64,000 bases of DNA from Sphingomonas naphthae. Lineage in GTDB: Bacteria; Pseudomonadota; Alphaproteobacteria; Sphingomonadales; Sphingomonadaceae. A program made the position numbers and the translations under genes. The notes under the pieces were generated by a model. The model worked only from the letters and a program-made list of their open reading frames with translations. It made no database searches and was not told the origin of the DNA. This document shows positions 46,126 through 56,771 of the stretch, piece after piece. Numbering within the stretch: position 1 is the first letter of the stretch; every line of letters begins with the position of its first letter. The stretch lies in the NCBI RefSeq assembly GCF_028607085.1, contig NZ_CP117411.1, positions 1,798,001 to 1,862,000 of the forward strand. Reading direction: 5' to 3'.

Positions 46126-46398
46126 TTAGTTGACCAGATCCTTGAGGCCCTTGCCCGGACGGAACTTGGGCTGGGAGGACGAGGCGATCTTCATCGGCTC
46201 GCCGGTGCGCGGGTTGCGGCCCGTGGAGGCCTTGCGCTTGCTGACGGAGAAGGTGCCGAAGCCCACGAGGCGGACTTCGTCGCCGCCCTTCAGCGCGGAC
46301 CCGATGGTTTCGAGAACGGCCTCGACGGCCTTGGACACGTCGTTGCGGCCAAGGCCGGTGTTTTCGGCGACAGCGCCGATCAATTCCTGCTTGTTCAT
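46126..46398 (-). CDS. hup: HU-family DNA-binding protein
   Basis: 90 residues from ATG 46398; GAGG precedes it on the minus strand. MNKQELIGAVAENTGL is the usual start, and GFGTFSVSKRKASTGRNPRT is the DNA-binding arm signature. It bends DNA and compacts the nucleoid. The order hup-lon on one strand is common in proteobacteria. A longer upstream frame is rejected. Confidence 0.97.
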   Translation of the reverse strand: MNKQELIGAVAENTGLGRNDVSKAVEAVLETIGSALKGGDEVRLVGFGTFSVSKRKASTGRNPRTGEPMKIASSSQPKFRPGKGLKDLVN

Positions 46399-46510
46399 TT
46401 TTTTATCCTCTCCCCCTTGCCGGAGGGGGCCATGTAAAGCCGCGAGAACGGCCCGAGTCAAAAGGAAAAAGCGGCGGAAAAGCGATGTCTTCCAGCGCCT
46501 GGTTTTGCGG

Positions 46511-46637
46511 AAATCCTCCCCTGCAAGGGGAGGGGGACCATCGGCGCAGCCGATGGTGAAGGGGTGACCCGCCCTCGATGGCGTGACACCCCTCCGTCAA
46601 CCCTGCGGGTTGCCACCTCCCCTCGCAGGGGAGGAGC
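46511..46637. repeat. Full paired CTCCCC palindrome (MITE-like)
   Basis: AATCCTCCCCTGCAAGGGGA at left, then GCCGATGGTGAAGGGG; right half CCCCTCCGTCAACCCTGCGG through CGCAGGGGAGGA. Nearly identical at the edges to 25010-25131. It separates hup and lon and starts four bases after the lon stop side. Confidence 0.75.
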
Positions 46638-46640
46638 ACT

Positions 46641-49046
46641 CTAGTGGCGCAGCGTCGCCTCCGCGCCGCTGCCCAGCGCGACCGGCGCGGCGGCCAACTC
46701 GTCGGCCTCGGTCCAGTCGATCGGGGCGATGGGGCCGGCGAGCGCCAGTTCCAGCACCTGATCGACATGGGCGACGGGAATGATCTTCAGCCCCTCGCGC
46801 ACATTGGCGGGGATTTCGGCCAGATCCTTCTCATTCTCCGCCGGGATCAGCACGGTGGTGATCCCTCCGCGCAGCGCCGCGAGCAGTTTTTCCTTGAGGC
46901 CGCCGATCGGCAGCACCCGCCCACGGAGAGTCACCTCCCCGGTCATGGCGACATCGCGCCGCACCGGGATGCCGGTGAGGGTCGAGACGATCGTGGTGAC
47001 CATGCCGATGCCGGCCGACGGCCCGTCCTTGGGCACCGCCCCTTCGGGCAAATGGATGTGCACGTCCTTGCGGGCGAACAGGCTGGGCTTGATGCCATAG
47101 CCCGGCGCGCGGGCGCGGACGAAGGAGAAGGCGGCCTGCACCGATTCCTGCATCACCTCGCCCAGCTTGCCCGTCGTCTTGACCAGCCCCTTGCCGGGCA
47201 CGGTGACCGCCTCGATCGTCAGCAGTTCGCCGCCCACCTCGGTCCAGGCGAGGCCGGTGACCGCGCCGATCTGGTCCTCCTCCTCGCCGATGCCGAAGCG
47301 ATATTTCCGCACGCCGGAGAATTCGGCCAGCGTCTCGGCGGTAACCTCCACGCTCTCGGCCTTGCCCTCCAGGATGCGGCGCAGCGACTTGCGCGCCACC
47401 TTGGCCAGTTCCCGCTCCAGCGTGCGGACGCCGGCCTCCCGCGTGTAATAGCGGATCAGGTCGCGCAGCGCGTCCTCGGCGAGCGAGAATTCGCCAGCCT
47501 TCAGCCCATGCGCCTCGATCTGCTTGGGCAGCAGATGCGTCGTCGCGATCTCGACCTTCTCGTCCTCGGTATAACCCTCCAGCCGGATGATCTCCATCCG
47601 GTCGAGCAGGGGCTGCGGCAGATTCAACGAGTTGGCGGTCGTCACGAACATCACATCCGAAAGATCGACGTCGATCTCCAGATAATGATCCTGGAACTTG
47701 CCGTTCTGCTCCGGGTCCAGCACCTCCAGCAGCGCCGAGGCCGGATCGCCGCGGAAATCCTGGCCCAGCTTGTCGATCTCGTCGAGCAGGAACAGGGGGT
47801 TGGACGTGCCCGCCTTCTTGAGATTGGTCACGATCTTGCCCGGCAGCGAGCCGATATAGGTGCGGCGGTGGCCGCGAATTTCCGCTTCGTCGCGCACGCC
47901 GCCCAGCGACTGGCGCACGAACTCACGCCCCGTCGCTTTCGCGATGCTGCGGCCGAGCGAGGTCTTGCCGACACCCGGCGGGCCGACGAGGCACAGGATC
48001 GGCCCCTTCAGCTTGTTGGTCCGCGCCTGCACCGCGAGATATTCGACGATGCGGTCCTTGACCTTTTCCAGCCCATGGTGGTCGGCGTCCAGCACCGCCT
48101 GCGCGGCGGCGATGTCCTTCTTGACCTTGGATTTCTTGCCCCACGGCAGGCCGAGCAGCACGTCGAGATAGTTGCGCACCACCGTCGCCTCGGCGGACAT
48201 CGGCGCCATGCCCCTGAGCTTCTTCAGCTCGGCGGTGGCCTTGGAACGCGCTTCCTTCGACAGCTTGGTCGTGGCGATCTTCTGGGTCAGCTCGGCGATC
48301 TCGTCGCTGCCCTCCTCGCCCTCGGCCCTGCCCAGCTCGCGCTGGATCGCCTTCAGCTGCTCGTTGAGATAATATTCGCGCTGGGTCTTCTCCATCTGCC
48401 GCTTCACGCGGCTGCGGATCTTCTTCTCGACCTGCAACACGCCCAGCTCGCCCTCCATGAAGGCGAACACCATCTCCAGCCGCTTGGCCGGATCGAGCTC
48501 GACCAGCAGAGCCTGCTTGTCGGCGACCTTGATGGCGATGTTGGCCGCGACCTGATCGGCCAGGCGCGAGGGATCCTCGATGTCGCCCAGCTGCTTGGCG
48601 GCGTCACCGGAGGCCTTCTTGTTGAGCTTGGCGTAATTCTCGAACTGCTCGACGACCGAGCGCATCAGCGCGGTCCGCTCCGAATTGGCGGCCTCGTCGC
48701 TTGCCTGCTCCTCGATCAGCTCGATCTCGCCGGTCAGGAAGCCCTCGCCTTCCTCCATCGTCTTGAGCGAGGCGCGCTGGCGCCCCTCGACCAGCACGCG
48801 CACCGTGCCGTCGGGCAGCTTGAGCAGCTGGAGCACGGTGGCGATCACGCCGAGATCATAGACCGCGTCAATATCGGGATCGTCCTCGCGCGGATCGAGC
48901 TGCGAGACGAGGAAGATCGACTTGTCGGCGGCCATGGCGCTCTCGAGCGCGGCGACCGATTTGGCGCGGCCGACGAACAGCGGCACGATCATATGCGGGA
49001 AAACGACGATATCACGCAGGGGAAGAATAGGCAGCGTCTGGGACAT
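46641..49046 (-). CDS. lon: ATP-dependent protease Lon
   Basis: 801 residues. It degrades misfolded and regulatory proteins; in Caulobacter it also degrades CcrM and DnaA. N-terminal LON domain ([20 protein letters not shown]), Walker [18 protein letters not shown], Ser in [11 protein letters not shown] and Lys in [16 protein letters not shown] of the catalytic dyad. ATG 49046 is preceded by AGGAG, 6 bases away. Standard length. Confidence 0.98.
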   Translation of the reverse strand: MSQTLPILPLRDIVVFPHMIVPLFVGRAKSVAALESAMAADKSIFLVSQLDPREDDPDIDAVYDLGVIATVLQLLKLPDGTVRVLVEGRQRASLKTMEEGEGFLTGEIELIEEQASDEAANSERTALMRSVVEQFENYAKLNKKASGDAAKQLGDIEDPSRLADQVAANIAIKVADKQALLVELDPAKRLEMVFAFMEGELGVLQVEKKIRSRVKRQMEKTQREYYLNEQLKAIQRELGRAEGEEGSDEIAELTQKIATTKLSKEARSKATAELKKLRGMAPMSAEATVVRNYLDVLLGLPWGKKSKVKKDIAAAQAVLDADHHGLEKVKDRIVEYLAVQARTNKLKGPILCLVGPPGVGKTSLGRSIAKATGREFVRQSLGGVRDEAEIRGHRRTYIGSLPGKIVTNLKKAGTSNPLFLLDEIDKLGQDFRGDPASALLEVLDPEQNGKFQDHYLEIDVDLSDVMFVTTANSLNLPQPLLDRMEIIRLEGYTEDEKVEIATTHLLPKQIEAHGLKAGEFSLAEDALRDLIRYYTREAGVRTLERELAKVARKSLRRILEGKAESVEVTAETLAEFSGVRKYRFGIGEEEDQIGAVTGLAWTEVGGELLTIEAVTVPGKGLVKTTGKLGEVMQESVQAAFSFVRARAPGYGIKPSLFARKDVHIHLPEGAVPKDGPSAGIGMVTTIVSTLTGIPVRRDVAMTGEVTLRGRVLPIGGLKEKLLAALRGGITTVLIPAENEKDLAEIPANVREGLKIIPVAHVDQVLELALAGPIAPIDWTEADELAAAPVALGSGAEATLRH

Positions 49047-49142
49047 GAAGACTCCTGGAACCCCAGCTTCCATCCGGGGCTTTGCAACCTATATGGGCGT
49101 GGTTGCCGAGTGGATCAATGCGCCGCCGCGATTGCGTTTCGC

Positions 49143-50333
49143 ATGGCAACATGCTTTGGGAAAATCGTGGTTTCCGAGACCGTAACCTCTCCCCCGGCGG
49201 CCGTTTCGGCCGGCCCGCGCGCCTCGCGTGATCACGCGATCGACCTGCTGCGCGGGCTCGCGCTCATCACCATCACGGTCAACCATCTGACCGGAATCGT
49301 GGTGCGCGGCGGCATGAAGGGGATGCCCTTCCCCACCCTCTCCCATTATGGCTTTTCCAGCGCGGCGGAGATTTTCTTTCTGCTCTCGGGCTACCTCGTC
49401 GGGCTGGTCTATCTGCGGCACGATCGGCCGACCGATCTCGGCCGGTTCGGCAAGGCGATGCTGGCGCGGGCGGGCAAGCTCTACGCCTATAATCTGGCGC
49501 TGTTCCTGCTGGTGCTGCCGCTGGTGTGGGTGTCGCGGAAACTCGCCTGGATCACCTTCTACCGCTATTTCCTGAATGGCGGGATGGGCAGTTTCGGCCA
49601 GTTCCTGATCGTCTACGTCCAGCCCTTCTGCCTCGAAATCCTCGCCGCCTATATGGCGCTGATGCTGCTGGCGCCGCTGTTCGCCTGGGGGCTGGTGCGC
49701 TGGCCCAAGACGTCGCTGCTCGTGTCGATCGTGGTGTGGGCCGTCTCCTACCATTATTCGTGGCTGCGGCTGCCGGGCGGCACGCCGGCGGGCGACTGGC
49801 TGTGGAATTTCAGCCCCGGATCCTGGCAATTGCTGTTCTTCTGCGCGATGGCGGCGGGGCGCTGGCGCCTGCTCGATACAGTGCGCGCGCGGGTGCAGGC
49901 CAATCACTGGTATTTCTGGGGCGCGCTGGCGGTACTGGCCGTGCTGACCTTGATGTTCCTGTCCGAAGACTGGTTCCGCATCCATTTCTATGGCCAGAAC
50001 AAGGAGCGGCTCGGCGCACTGCGGGTGTTCCATGCGCTGGTCGTCTGCGCCGTGGGGCTGAGCGCCTTCTGGGCCTGGCCGCGCGTTCAGACCATGGTGC
50101 CGGGGCGGCTGATCTCGGCGATCGGCTCGGCCTCGCTCCCCTGCTTCGTGGCGAGCGTCGCGATCAGCTATGCGGCGGGCTATCTGTGGCTCGAATATGA
50201 CCCCAGCCACACCGCCTATCTGCTGTTGAGCGGCGCTTCGATCGTAGCGCTGATCCTCTTCGCACAACTGCGCCGCGTCCTCCTGGCCCTGCGGCTGCGC
50301 CTGCCCGATCTGCGGGCGCAGCCGGCGATTTAG
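49143..50333 (+). CDS. OpgC-like acyltransferase-fold membrane protein
   Basis: 396 residues, about ten membrane helices. DHAIDLLRGLALITITVNHL at the N-terminus and FSSAAEIFFLLSGYLVGLVY match the OpgC family, which adds succinyl groups to osmoregulated periplasmic glucans. Other OpgC-like proteins modify different glycans. The start at 49143 is uncertain, since GTG codons inside are possible. It is divergent from lon and followed by a 36-bp perfect inverted repeat. Confidence 0.85.
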   Translation: MATCFGKIVVSETVTSPPAAVSAGPRASRDHAIDLLRGLALITITVNHLTGIVVRGGMKGMPFPTLSHYGFSSAAEIFFLLSGYLVGLVYLRHDRPTDLGRFGKAMLARAGKLYAYNLALFLLVLPLVWVSRKLAWITFYRYFLNGGMGSFGQFLIVYVQPFCLEILAAYMALMLLAPLFAWGLVRWPKTSLLVSIVVWAVSYHYSWLRLPGGTPAGDWLWNFSPGSWQLLFFCAMAAGRWRLLDTVRARVQANHWYFWGALAVLAVLTLMFLSEDWFRIHFYGQNKERLGALRVFHALVVCAVGLSAFWAWPRVQTMVPGRLISAIGSASLPCFVASVAISYAAGYLWLEYDPSHTAYLLLSGASIVALILFAQLRRVLLALRLRLPDLRAQPAI

Positions 50334-50355
50334 TGGTCCAGCTGCGCTGAACCAG

Positions 50356-50441
50356 GGGCGGCACCAGCCCGCTCCCCCACCCGGCCACCCAACGGCAGTA
50401 TCTTATGGGTGGCCGGGTGGGGGAGCGGGCTGGTGCCGCCC
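50356..50441. repeat. Perfect 36-bp inverted repeat
   Basis: The left arm (50356-50391, beginning GGGCGGCACCAGCCCGCTCC) is identical to the reverse complement of the right arm (50406-50441), around a 14-base centre. It lies between two converging genes and could act as a bidirectional terminator, but no U-run follows either side. I see no other copy in the window. Confidence 0.95.
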
Positions 50442-50465
50442 ATCCGCCGTGAGGCGGATCAACCC

Positions 50466-50960
50466 TTACGGCATCAGGCGTACGTTACCCAGATACTCGC
50501 GCGCCCAGCCCGCTTCCTTGGGCATCGCCAGCGACCGATAGGCGACCTGCACCACATACAGATCGTTCGGCCCGTTGATGGCGCGGGCGAAGGTCGTCTC
50601 CATCTTGCCGGTCGCCGTGTTCATCCGGCAGTCGTAGCGCAGGCCGGCCGAGCCGCCCATCGGCACCGCCGTCGCCGATCCCTTGGGGCAGGCCGCCGAC
50701 AGTTTCTTCGAGAGTTCGGTCAGGAAGGTCGCGGCCGGCACCTTCATGCCGATCATGCGCTGGGTGGTGATCATCGTCGTCCACGCTTGCACGGTCTGTC
50801 CCTTGGGGACCAGCTCAACCATCTGCATCTGCGCGTTGCTGGCATTGTAGCCGACCACGAAATTGGGCGTCGGCGGCGCCATGATCCGTTCGGCGAGCGC
50901 CGGTGCCGCCAGAGCCGCGCAGCCTAACAGGCCCGCCGCCAGCTTCATCCCGTTCCGCAT
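50466..50960 (-). CDS. Small secreted protein of unknown function
   Basis: 164 residues with signal peptide (MRNGMKLAAGLLGCAALAAP, cleavage near ALA). ATG 50960 is preceded by AGGAGAGG. The mature part has four or more segments, TTMITTQRMIGMKVPAATF, AACPKGSA, LRYDCRMNTATGKMETTFAR, with two Cys that could form a disulfide. Similar proteins occur in sphingomonads; I cannot assign a role. It converges on the OpgC-like gene across the long inverted repeat. Confidence 0.75.
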   Translation of the reverse strand: MRNGMKLAAGLLGCAALAAPALAERIMAPPTPNFVVGYNASNAQMQMVELVPKGQTVQAWTTMITTQRMIGMKVPAATFLTELSKKLSAACPKGSATAVPMGGSAGLRYDCRMNTATGKMETTFARAINGPNDLYVVQVAYRSLAMPKEAGWAREYLGNVRLMP

Positions 50961-51067
50961 GATCCTCTCCTTGATCGTTCGGTACGGGATCAAGTGATGG
51001 GCGGGCGCGAAGGTTCCGGGTCCGCAATCGATCGCCGACCCGCTGCCGAGCCGCTATAGCCCGCGCC

Positions 51068-51709
51068 ATGACTCGCCCCACCGCCAAGATTTGCGGCCTC
51101 TCCACCGCCGTCACGCTCGACGCCGCCATCGCCGGCGGCGCGAGCCATGTCGGCTTCGTGTTCTTCCCGAAGAGCCCGCGCGACATGCCCCCCGAAGCCG
51201 CCGCCGCGCTGATCCAGCGCACGCCGCGCGGCGTCGCCACCGTCGGCGTGTTCGTCGATCCCGATGACGAACTGATCGACCGGGTCGTCGCCGCTGGCAT
51301 CGGCGCGCTCCAGTTGCACGGCAAGGAAAGCCCAGAGCGCACCGCCGCCCTTGCCGCCCGCACCGGGCTGGAAATCTGGAAAGCCGTCCCCGTCCGCACC
51401 CGCGCCGATCTCAACATGGCGAAGAGCTATCGCGGTGCCGCGACCCGCATCCTCTACGACGCCAAGGTGCCCGAGGGCGCCGCCATCCCCGGCGGGCTCG
51501 GCCTCCGCTTCGACTGGACCCTGCTGGACGGTTTCGCCCATCCTTTGCCCTGGGCGCTGTCCGGCGGGCTCGATGCGGACAATGTCGCCGAGGCGATCGG
51601 CGTCACCCAGGCACGGCTCGTCGATGTATCCTCAGGGGTGGAGAGCGCGCCGGGCGTCAAGGATGTGGACAAGATCGCCCGCTTCCTTCAATCGGTCGCG
51701 CGTCTATGA
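51068..51709 (+). CDS. trpF: Phosphoribosylanthranilate isomerase
   Basis: 213 residues. It isomerises phosphoribosylanthranilate in tryptophan synthesis. [10 protein letters not shown] holds the catalytic Cys, [22 protein letters not shown] and [15 protein letters not shown] are the barrel blocks. It opens the trpF-trpB-trpA-accD-folC cluster, overlapping trpB by 4 bp. Confidence 0.97.
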   Translation: MTRPTAKICGLSTAVTLDAAIAGGASHVGFVFFPKSPRDMPPEAAAALIQRTPRGVATVGVFVDPDDELIDRVVAAGIGALQLHGKESPERTAALAARTGLEIWKAVPVRTRADLNMAKSYRGAATRILYDAKVPEGAAIPGGLGLRFDWTLLDGFAHPLPWALSGGLDADNVAEAIGVTQARLVDVSSGVESAPGVKDVDKIARFLQSVARL

Positions 51710-52950
51710 ACGCTCCCAACTCCTTCCGCGCCCAGCCCGACGATACCGGGCATTTCGGGCAGTTCGGCGGCCGCTACGTCGCCGAGACGCTGATGCCGCT
51801 CATCCTCGATCTGGAGCGCGAATATCGCGCCGCCCAGTCGGATGCCGATTTCCAGGACGAGCTGGATTGGCTGCTCAACCATTATGTCGGCCGCCCCAGT
51901 CCGCTCTATTTCGCCGAGCGACTGACCGAGGCGCTGCGTGACGCCGCGCGCGCCAAGGGGCTGGAGGGCAAAGGCCCGAAGATCTACCTCAAGCGCGACG
52001 AGCTGAACCACACCGGCGCGCACAAGATCAACAATTGCATCGGCCAGATCCTGCTGGCCCGCCGCATGGGCAAGACGCGGATCATCGCCGAGACGGGCGC
52101 CGGCCAGCATGGCGTCGCCACCGCCACCGTCGCGGCGCGCTTCGGCCTGCCGTGCGTGATATTCATGGGCGCCAAGGACGTCGAGCGGCAGCAGCCGAAC
52201 GTGTTCCGCATGAAGCTATTGGGCGCCGAGGTCCGCGCGGTCGAGAGCGGCTCGCGCACCCTGAAGGACGCCATGAACGAGGCGCTGCGCGACTGGGTCG
52301 CCAACGTCCACGACACGTTCTACATCATCGGCACCGCTGCCGGCCCGCACCCCTATCCCGAACTGGTCCGCGATTTCCAGTCGGTGATCGGCAAGGAAGC
52401 GCGCAAGCAGATCATGGCCGCCGAAGGGCGCCTGCCCGATCTGCTGGTGGCCGCGATCGGCGGCGGATCGAACGCGATCGGCCTGTTCCACCCCTTCCTC
52501 GACGACAGCGAAGTCGCGATGCTGGGCGTCGAGGCGGCCGGCCACGGGCTGGACACCGACCAGCACGCCGCCAGCATCGCCGGCGGTGAGCCCGGCGTCC
52601 TCCACGGCAACCGCACCTATCTGTTGCAGGACGAGGACGGCCAGATCACCGAGGCCCATTCGATCTCGGCCGGGCTCGACTATCCCGGCATCGGCCCCGA
52701 ACATAGCTGGCTGCACGAGAGCGGCCGGGTCGACTACGAGAGCGCGACCGACCGGGAGGCGCTCGACGCTTTCCAGTTGCTCTGCCGCACCGAGGGCATC
52801 ATTCCCGCGCTCGAACCTTCGCACGCCATCGCCGCCGTTGCCCGCAAGGCCATGGAAATGCGGAGCGACCAGATCATCGTCGCCAATCTGTGCGGGCGTG
52901 GTGACAAGGATATCTTCACCGTCGCCGCCGCTCTGGGGGTGTCGATATGA
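51706..52950 (+). CDS. trpB: Tryptophan synthase beta chain
   Basis: 414 residues. It joins indole and serine with PLP. The cofactor Lys is in [27 protein letters not shown] and [14 protein letters not shown] are the other cofactor contacts. It overlaps trpF and trpA by 4 bp each and so is translated with them. Confidence 0.98.
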   Translation: MNAPNSFRAQPDDTGHFGQFGGRYVAETLMPLILDLEREYRAAQSDADFQDELDWLLNHYVGRPSPLYFAERLTEALRDAARAKGLEGKGPKIYLKRDELNHTGAHKINNCIGQILLARRMGKTRIIAETGAGQHGVATATVAARFGLPCVIFMGAKDVERQQPNVFRMKLLGAEVRAVESGSRTLKDAMNEALRDWVANVHDTFYIIGTAAGPHPYPELVRDFQSVIGKEARKQIMAAEGRLPDLLVAAIGGGSNAIGLFHPFLDDSEVAMLGVEAAGHGLDTDQHAASIAGGEPGVLHGNRTYLLQDEDGQITEAHSISAGLDYPGIGPEHSWLHESGRVDYESATDREALDAFQLLCRTEGIIPALEPSHAIAAVARKAMEMRSDQIIVANLCGRGDKDIFTVAAALGVSI

Positions 52951-53771
52951 CCCGCCTGACCGATACGTTCGCGCGCTGCGCGGCCGAGGGGCGCGGCGCG
53001 CTCGTCACCTTCGTAACCGGCGGTGACCCCACCCCCGCCGCTACCCCGGCGATCCTCGACGCGCTGGTCGCGGGCGGCGCCGACGTGATCGAGCTGGGGA
53101 TGCCCTTCACCGATCCGATGGCCGACGGCCCGGCGATCGAATTGGCCAACCTCCGCTCGCTCGCCGCCGGCACCCGCACCGCCGATCTGCTCGCCATCGC
53201 CACCGCCTTCCGCGCGCGCCATCCGCAGGTGCCGCTGGTGCTGATGGGCTATGCCAATCCGATGGTGCGGCGCGGGCCGGGCTGGTTCGCCCATGCCGCC
53301 GCCGAGGCTGGCGTGGACGGCGTGATCTGCGTCGATATCCCGCCCGAGGAGGATGACGCGCTCGGCGCCGCCCTGCGGGGCGCGGGGGTCGACATGGTCC
53401 GCCTCGCCACCCCGACCAGCGATGCCGAGCGGCTCAAGACGATCGTGAACGGCGCGTCGGGCTTCCTCTATTATGTCTCGGTCGCCGGCATCACCGGCAA
53501 GCAGCAGGCACAGCAGGCCGCGATCGAGGAGGCGGTCACCCGCCTGCGCGACGCGACCGATCTGCCCATCGCGGTGGGCTTCGGCGTCCGCACGCCGGCC
53601 CAGGCCTCGGCCATCGCCCGCGTGGCGAACGGCGTGGTGGTCGGATCGGCCATCGTCGAGATCGTCGCCACCGCCGCCGCCGAGGGCCGTGACCCCGCGC
53701 CGGCGGTGCAGAGCTTCGTCAGTGACTTGAGCGCCGCCGTTCGCGGCGCGCGGCAGGAGATGGCGGCATGA
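52947..53771 (+). CDS. trpA: Tryptophan synthase alpha chain
   Basis: 274 residues. It cleaves indole-3-glycerol phosphate and channels indole to Trp[19 protein letters not shown] has the catalytic Glu and Asp. [15 protein letters not shown] binds phosphate. It overlaps trpB upstream and accD downstream. Confidence 0.97.
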   Translation: MTRLTDTFARCAAEGRGALVTFVTGGDPTPAATPAILDALVAGGADVIELGMPFTDPMADGPAIELANLRSLAAGTRTADLLAIATAFRARHPQVPLVLMGYANPMVRRGPGWFAHAAAEAGVDGVICVDIPPEEDDALGAALRGAGVDMVRLATPTSDAERLKTIVNGASGFLYYVSVAGITGKQQAQQAAIEEAVTRLRDATDLPIAVGFGVRTPAQASAIARVANGVVVGSAIVEIVATAAAEGRDPAPAVQSFVSDLSAAVRGARQEMAA

Positions 53772-54616
53772 GCTGGCTCGATCGCGTCCGCAACGCGCTT
53801 CCCTTCGCGCCCCGGCGCGACGTGCCCGACAATCTCTGGCAGAAGTGCCCGAGCTGCGGCCAGATGGTGTTCGCCAAGGAGTGGGAGGAGAATCTCTCGG
53901 TCTGCCCGAAATGCGGCTTCCACGGCCGCATCGGCCCCGACGAGCGCTTCGACCAGCTCTTCGACGGCGGCATCTACACGCCGCTGGCCCCGCCCGAGGT
54001 GCGCGAGGATCCGCTCAAATTCCGCGATTCGGCGAAGTACGTCGATCGCATCAGGAAGGCGCGGGCCACCACCGGCGATCAGGACGCGCTCATCAACGCG
54101 CGCGGCGAGATCGAGGGGCTGAAGGCCGTCGTCGGCGTCCAGAATTTCGCCTTCATGGGCGGATCGATGGGCCTCGCCGTGGGTGCCGCCTTCGTCGCGG
54201 GCGCCGAGGCGGCGATCGCCGATCGGTGCCCCTACATCATCTTCACCGCCGCCGGCGGCGCGCGCATGCAGGAGGGTATCCTCTCCCTCATGCAGATGCC
54301 CAAGACCACCGTCGCCATCGCCCGCCTGCGCGAGGCCGGCCTGCCCTATATCGTCGTGATGACCGACCCCACGACCGGCGGCGTCACCGCCAGCTATGCG
54401 ATGCTCGGCGACGTACAGATCGCCGAACCGGGCGCGCTGATCGGCTTCGCCGGCCAGCGGGTGATCGAATCCACCATTCGCGAGAAGCTGCCCGAGGGCT
54501 TTCAGCGGGCCGAATATCTGCTCGATCACGGCATGCTCGACATGGTCGTCCACCGCGCCGAGCTGCGCGCCGAACTGGCGCGGCTGATCGGCTATCTGTG
54601 CCCCCAATCCGCCTGA
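53768..54616 (+). CDS. accD: Acetyl-CoA carboxylase carboxyltransferase beta subunit
   Basis: 282 residues. It transfers CO2 from biotin to acetyl-CoA to make malonyl-CoA, with AccA. The zinc ribbon is [13 protein letters not shown] and VCPKCGFHG; the crotonase-like core has [19 protein letters not shown] and [15 protein letters not shown]. The trpA-accD-folC order is the standard one in proteobacteria. Confidence 0.98.
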   Translation: MSWLDRVRNALPFAPRRDVPDNLWQKCPSCGQMVFAKEWEENLSVCPKCGFHGRIGPDERFDQLFDGGIYTPLAPPEVREDPLKFRDSAKYVDRIRKARATTGDQDALINARGEIEGLKAVVGVQNFAFMGGSMGLAVGAAFVAGAEAAIADRCPYIIFTAAGGARMQEGILSLMQMPKTTVAIARLREAGLPYIVVMTDPTTGGVTASYAMLGDVQIAEPGALIGFAGQRVIESTIREKLPEGFQRAEYLLDHGMLDMVVHRAELRAELARLIGYLCPQSA

Positions 54617-54637
54617 CGGGCGCCGGAGCGGCCTGAG

Positions 54638-55948
54638 ATGGCGGACCATGCGGTCTCGTCCGATCCGGCGGTGCAGGCCCAGCTCGACCGGCTGGCGACG
54701 CTCTCACCGGGTGCCGACATCCTCGGACTGGAGCGGATCACGGCGCTGCTGGCGCGGGTCGGCGATCCGCACTTCCGCCTGCCGCCCGTGTTCCACGTCG
54801 CCGGCACCAACGGCAAGGGATCGACCTGCGCCTTCCTGCGCGCCGCGCTGGAGGCCTCCGGCCACACCGTCCATGTCTTCACCAGCCCGCATCTGGTGCG
54901 CTTCAACGAGCGGATCCGTGTCGCCGGGCGGCTGATCGAGGATGCGCTGCTCGCCGATCTACTGCGGGAGGTGCTGGATGCCGGCGCTGACGTCGGCGCC
55001 AGTTTCTTCGAGGTCACGACCGCCGCGGCCTTCCTCGCCTTCGCCCGCATCCCCGCCGACGCCTGCGTGATCGAGGTGGGGCTCGGTGGCCGGCTCGACG
55101 CGACCAACGTGATCCCCGCCCCCGTCGCCTGCGGCATCGCCCAGCTCGGCATCGATCATCAGGCTTTCCTGGGTGACACGATCGAGCAGATCGCCGCCGA
55201 GAAGGCCGGCATCGCCAAGCGCGGCGTGCCCCTCCTCACCCAGCATTATCCGCGCGGCCAAGCCGAGCAGATCGGCCGTGTCGTGCAGGATACGGGCGCC
55301 CCCTGGATGGCCAAGGGCGGCGCATGGGATGCGACGGTCCTGAAGGGCCGCCTCCACTATCATGACGCGGCCGGCGAGCTTGAGCTACCGCTGCCGCGCC
55401 TGCCCGGCCGCCATCAGGCCGGCAACGCCGCGCTGGCGGTGGCGATGCTGCGCCACCAGCAGGCGCTGCCGATCGCGCCGACCGCCTATCGCGCCGCGAT
55501 GGGCTGGGCCGAATGGCCCGCCCGCCTCCAGCGCCTCACCACCGGCGCGCTGGCCGATCGGATGCCGGCGGGCTCGGAACTCTGGCTCGATGGCGGCCAC
55601 AACCCCGCCGCCGCCCTCGCCATCGCCGATTTCCTGAAAAGTCGCGGGCAAAAGGCGGCGCTGATCGTCGGCATCCTCGCCAACAAGGATCCCGCCGGCA
55701 TCCTCGCGCCGATCGCGCCTTACGCCACCAGCATCCACGCCGTCCCGATCCCCGGCCACGCCCATCACGATCCCGACGCGCTGATCGCGCTGGCCCGCGC
55801 GCATGGCTTTGCGGGCGAGGCGGCGGCGGACGTACCCGGGGCGCTCGACCGCATCCTCGCCGGAGAGGTGCCGCCGATGGTGCTGGTGATGGGCTCGCTC
55901 TACCTCGCGGGCCGCGTACTGGAAGCCAACGGGACGCTACCGGAGTAA
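54638..55948 (+). CDS. folC: Dihydrofolate synthase / folylpolyglutamate synthase
   Basis: 436 residues. It adds glutamate to dihydropteroate and folates. ATP loop VAGTNGKGSTCAFLRAAL, SPHLVRFNERIRV and VIEVGLGGRLDATNV are Mur-ligase-like family blocks; LDGGHNPAAALAIA closes the C-domain. It ends the trp-accD-folC run. A paired CTCCTGC palindrome follows. Confidence 0.96.
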   Translation: MADHAVSSDPAVQAQLDRLATLSPGADILGLERITALLARVGDPHFRLPPVFHVAGTNGKGSTCAFLRAALEASGHTVHVFTSPHLVRFNERIRVAGRLIEDALLADLLREVLDAGADVGASFFEVTTAAAFLAFARIPADACVIEVGLGGRLDATNVIPAPVACGIAQLGIDHQAFLGDTIEQIAAEKAGIAKRGVPLLTQHYPRGQAEQIGRVVQDTGAPWMAKGGAWDATVLKGRLHYHDAAGELELPLPRLPGRHQAGNAALAVAMLRHQQALPIAPTAYRAAMGWAEWPARLQRLTTGALADRMPAGSELWLDGGHNPAAALAIADFLKSRGQKAALIVGILANKDPAGILAPIAPYATSIHAVPIPGHAHHDPDALIALARAHGFAGEAAADVPGALDRILAGEVPPMVLVMGSLYLAGRVLEANGTLPE

Positions 55949-55959
55949 CCCCCCATGCC

Positions 55960-56113
55960 GTGCTCCTGCGCAGGCAGGAGCCTAGGGTTACGGAACGGTA
56001 GGGAACGAGCTTCGACCGTCGGCACTGTCAGAGCAGCACCTCGTCACGCGCCCTCGACACAACCACATTCGATCCGGTGCCTAACTCTGGGCTCCTGCCT
56101 ACGCAGGAGCACC
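55960..56113. repeat. Paired CTCCTGC palindrome after folC
   Basis: GTGCTCCTGCGCAGGCAGGA at the left and GGCTCCTGCCTACGCAGGAG at the right in opposite orientation, with an unrelated 90-bp centre. Related to 36067-36145; the larger centre makes this the longest copy. Confidence 0.7.
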
Positions 56114-56234
56114 GGCGCGGTTGGGGCGGCCAACCGTGGCCCATGATCGCCCATCCCCTCGCCGTCTGCAATTATTGCGATTGACTTGCAATAGCGTGCC
56201 ATGCTTTTCTCTCGTCATCGAGAGGAGACAATCC

Positions 56235-56675
56235 ATGTCGGACACGCCCGAACTCACCCGCCTGCTGCCGATCGCGGCGCCCACCTGTCACAACCGGCGC
56301 ATCCTCCTCTTCGCGATCCGGCGGATCGCGGCGCATGGGCTGGACGATGCCCATGCCGCCCATGCGATGATCGGCTGGTTCGGGCTCGGCTTCCGCCGCC
56401 CGCTCATCCTGCTGCGCGCGCTCATGGCGGAAATGTCGCGGGTGTCGGCGCGCAAGATCGTGGTCGCGCCCTGCTGCTGCAACCGCATGACCGCGACCGA
56501 GGCGGGCATCCTCTCCGCCGTCGACGGCGCGGTGCGCGATCCGCAGGGCGCGCACGACATGCTCAGCGAATTGCTCGGCGTGAAGCATTGCCTCGGCGCG
56601 CTCGGCAGCGCGCAGGCGCTGGGCCAGGCGTTCGCCGATCTCGGTCACCCATTCGAGCAGGAAGAGTTGCACTGA
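56235..56675 (+). CDS. Conserved sphingomonad protein, DUF6628-like
   Basis: 146 residues from ATG 56235 (GAGGAG upstream). No signal peptide. Features are PTCHNRRILLFAIRRIAAHG, a possible helix near MIGWFGLGFRRPLILLRAL, and a Cys cluster APCCCNRMTATEAGIL that could bind metal. I associate this layout with a small uncharacterised family in Sphingomonadales, without certainty. Its role is unknown. Upstream is AT-rich and likely carries the promoter. Palindromes follow the stop. Confidence 0.7.
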   Translation: MSDTPELTRLLPIAAPTCHNRRILLFAIRRIAAHGLDDAHAAHAMIGWFGLGFRRPLILLRALMAEMSRVSARKIVVAPCCCNRMTATEAGILSAVDGAVRDPQGAHDMLSELLGVKHCLGALGSAQALGQAFADLGHPFEQEELH

Positions 56676-56734
56676 ACGCACGTTGCGATGCAACAAACAA
56701 CATTGCGTCAGTGCGCAATATTATTATGTCTACT

Positions 56735-56759
56735 CACGAGCGGGACATTGCCGCTCGTG
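56735..56759 (+). promoter_or_regulatory. Perfect 9-bp hairpin ahead of small ORF
   Basis: CACGAGCGG and CCGCTCGTG around GACATTG, ending 12 bp before the ATG at 56772. ATTGCG...CGCAAT (56702-56719) and GTTGC...GCAAC (56682-56694) lie just upstream. This may be a terminator for the previous gene or a leader structure for the small ORF. Confidence 0.4.
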
Positions 56760-56771
56760 AAAGGGAAAGAC

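Noticed and set aside
46644-49142. Plus-strand extension of the OpgC-like frame
   Set aside because: Antisense to lon, which is complete and has all its motifs.
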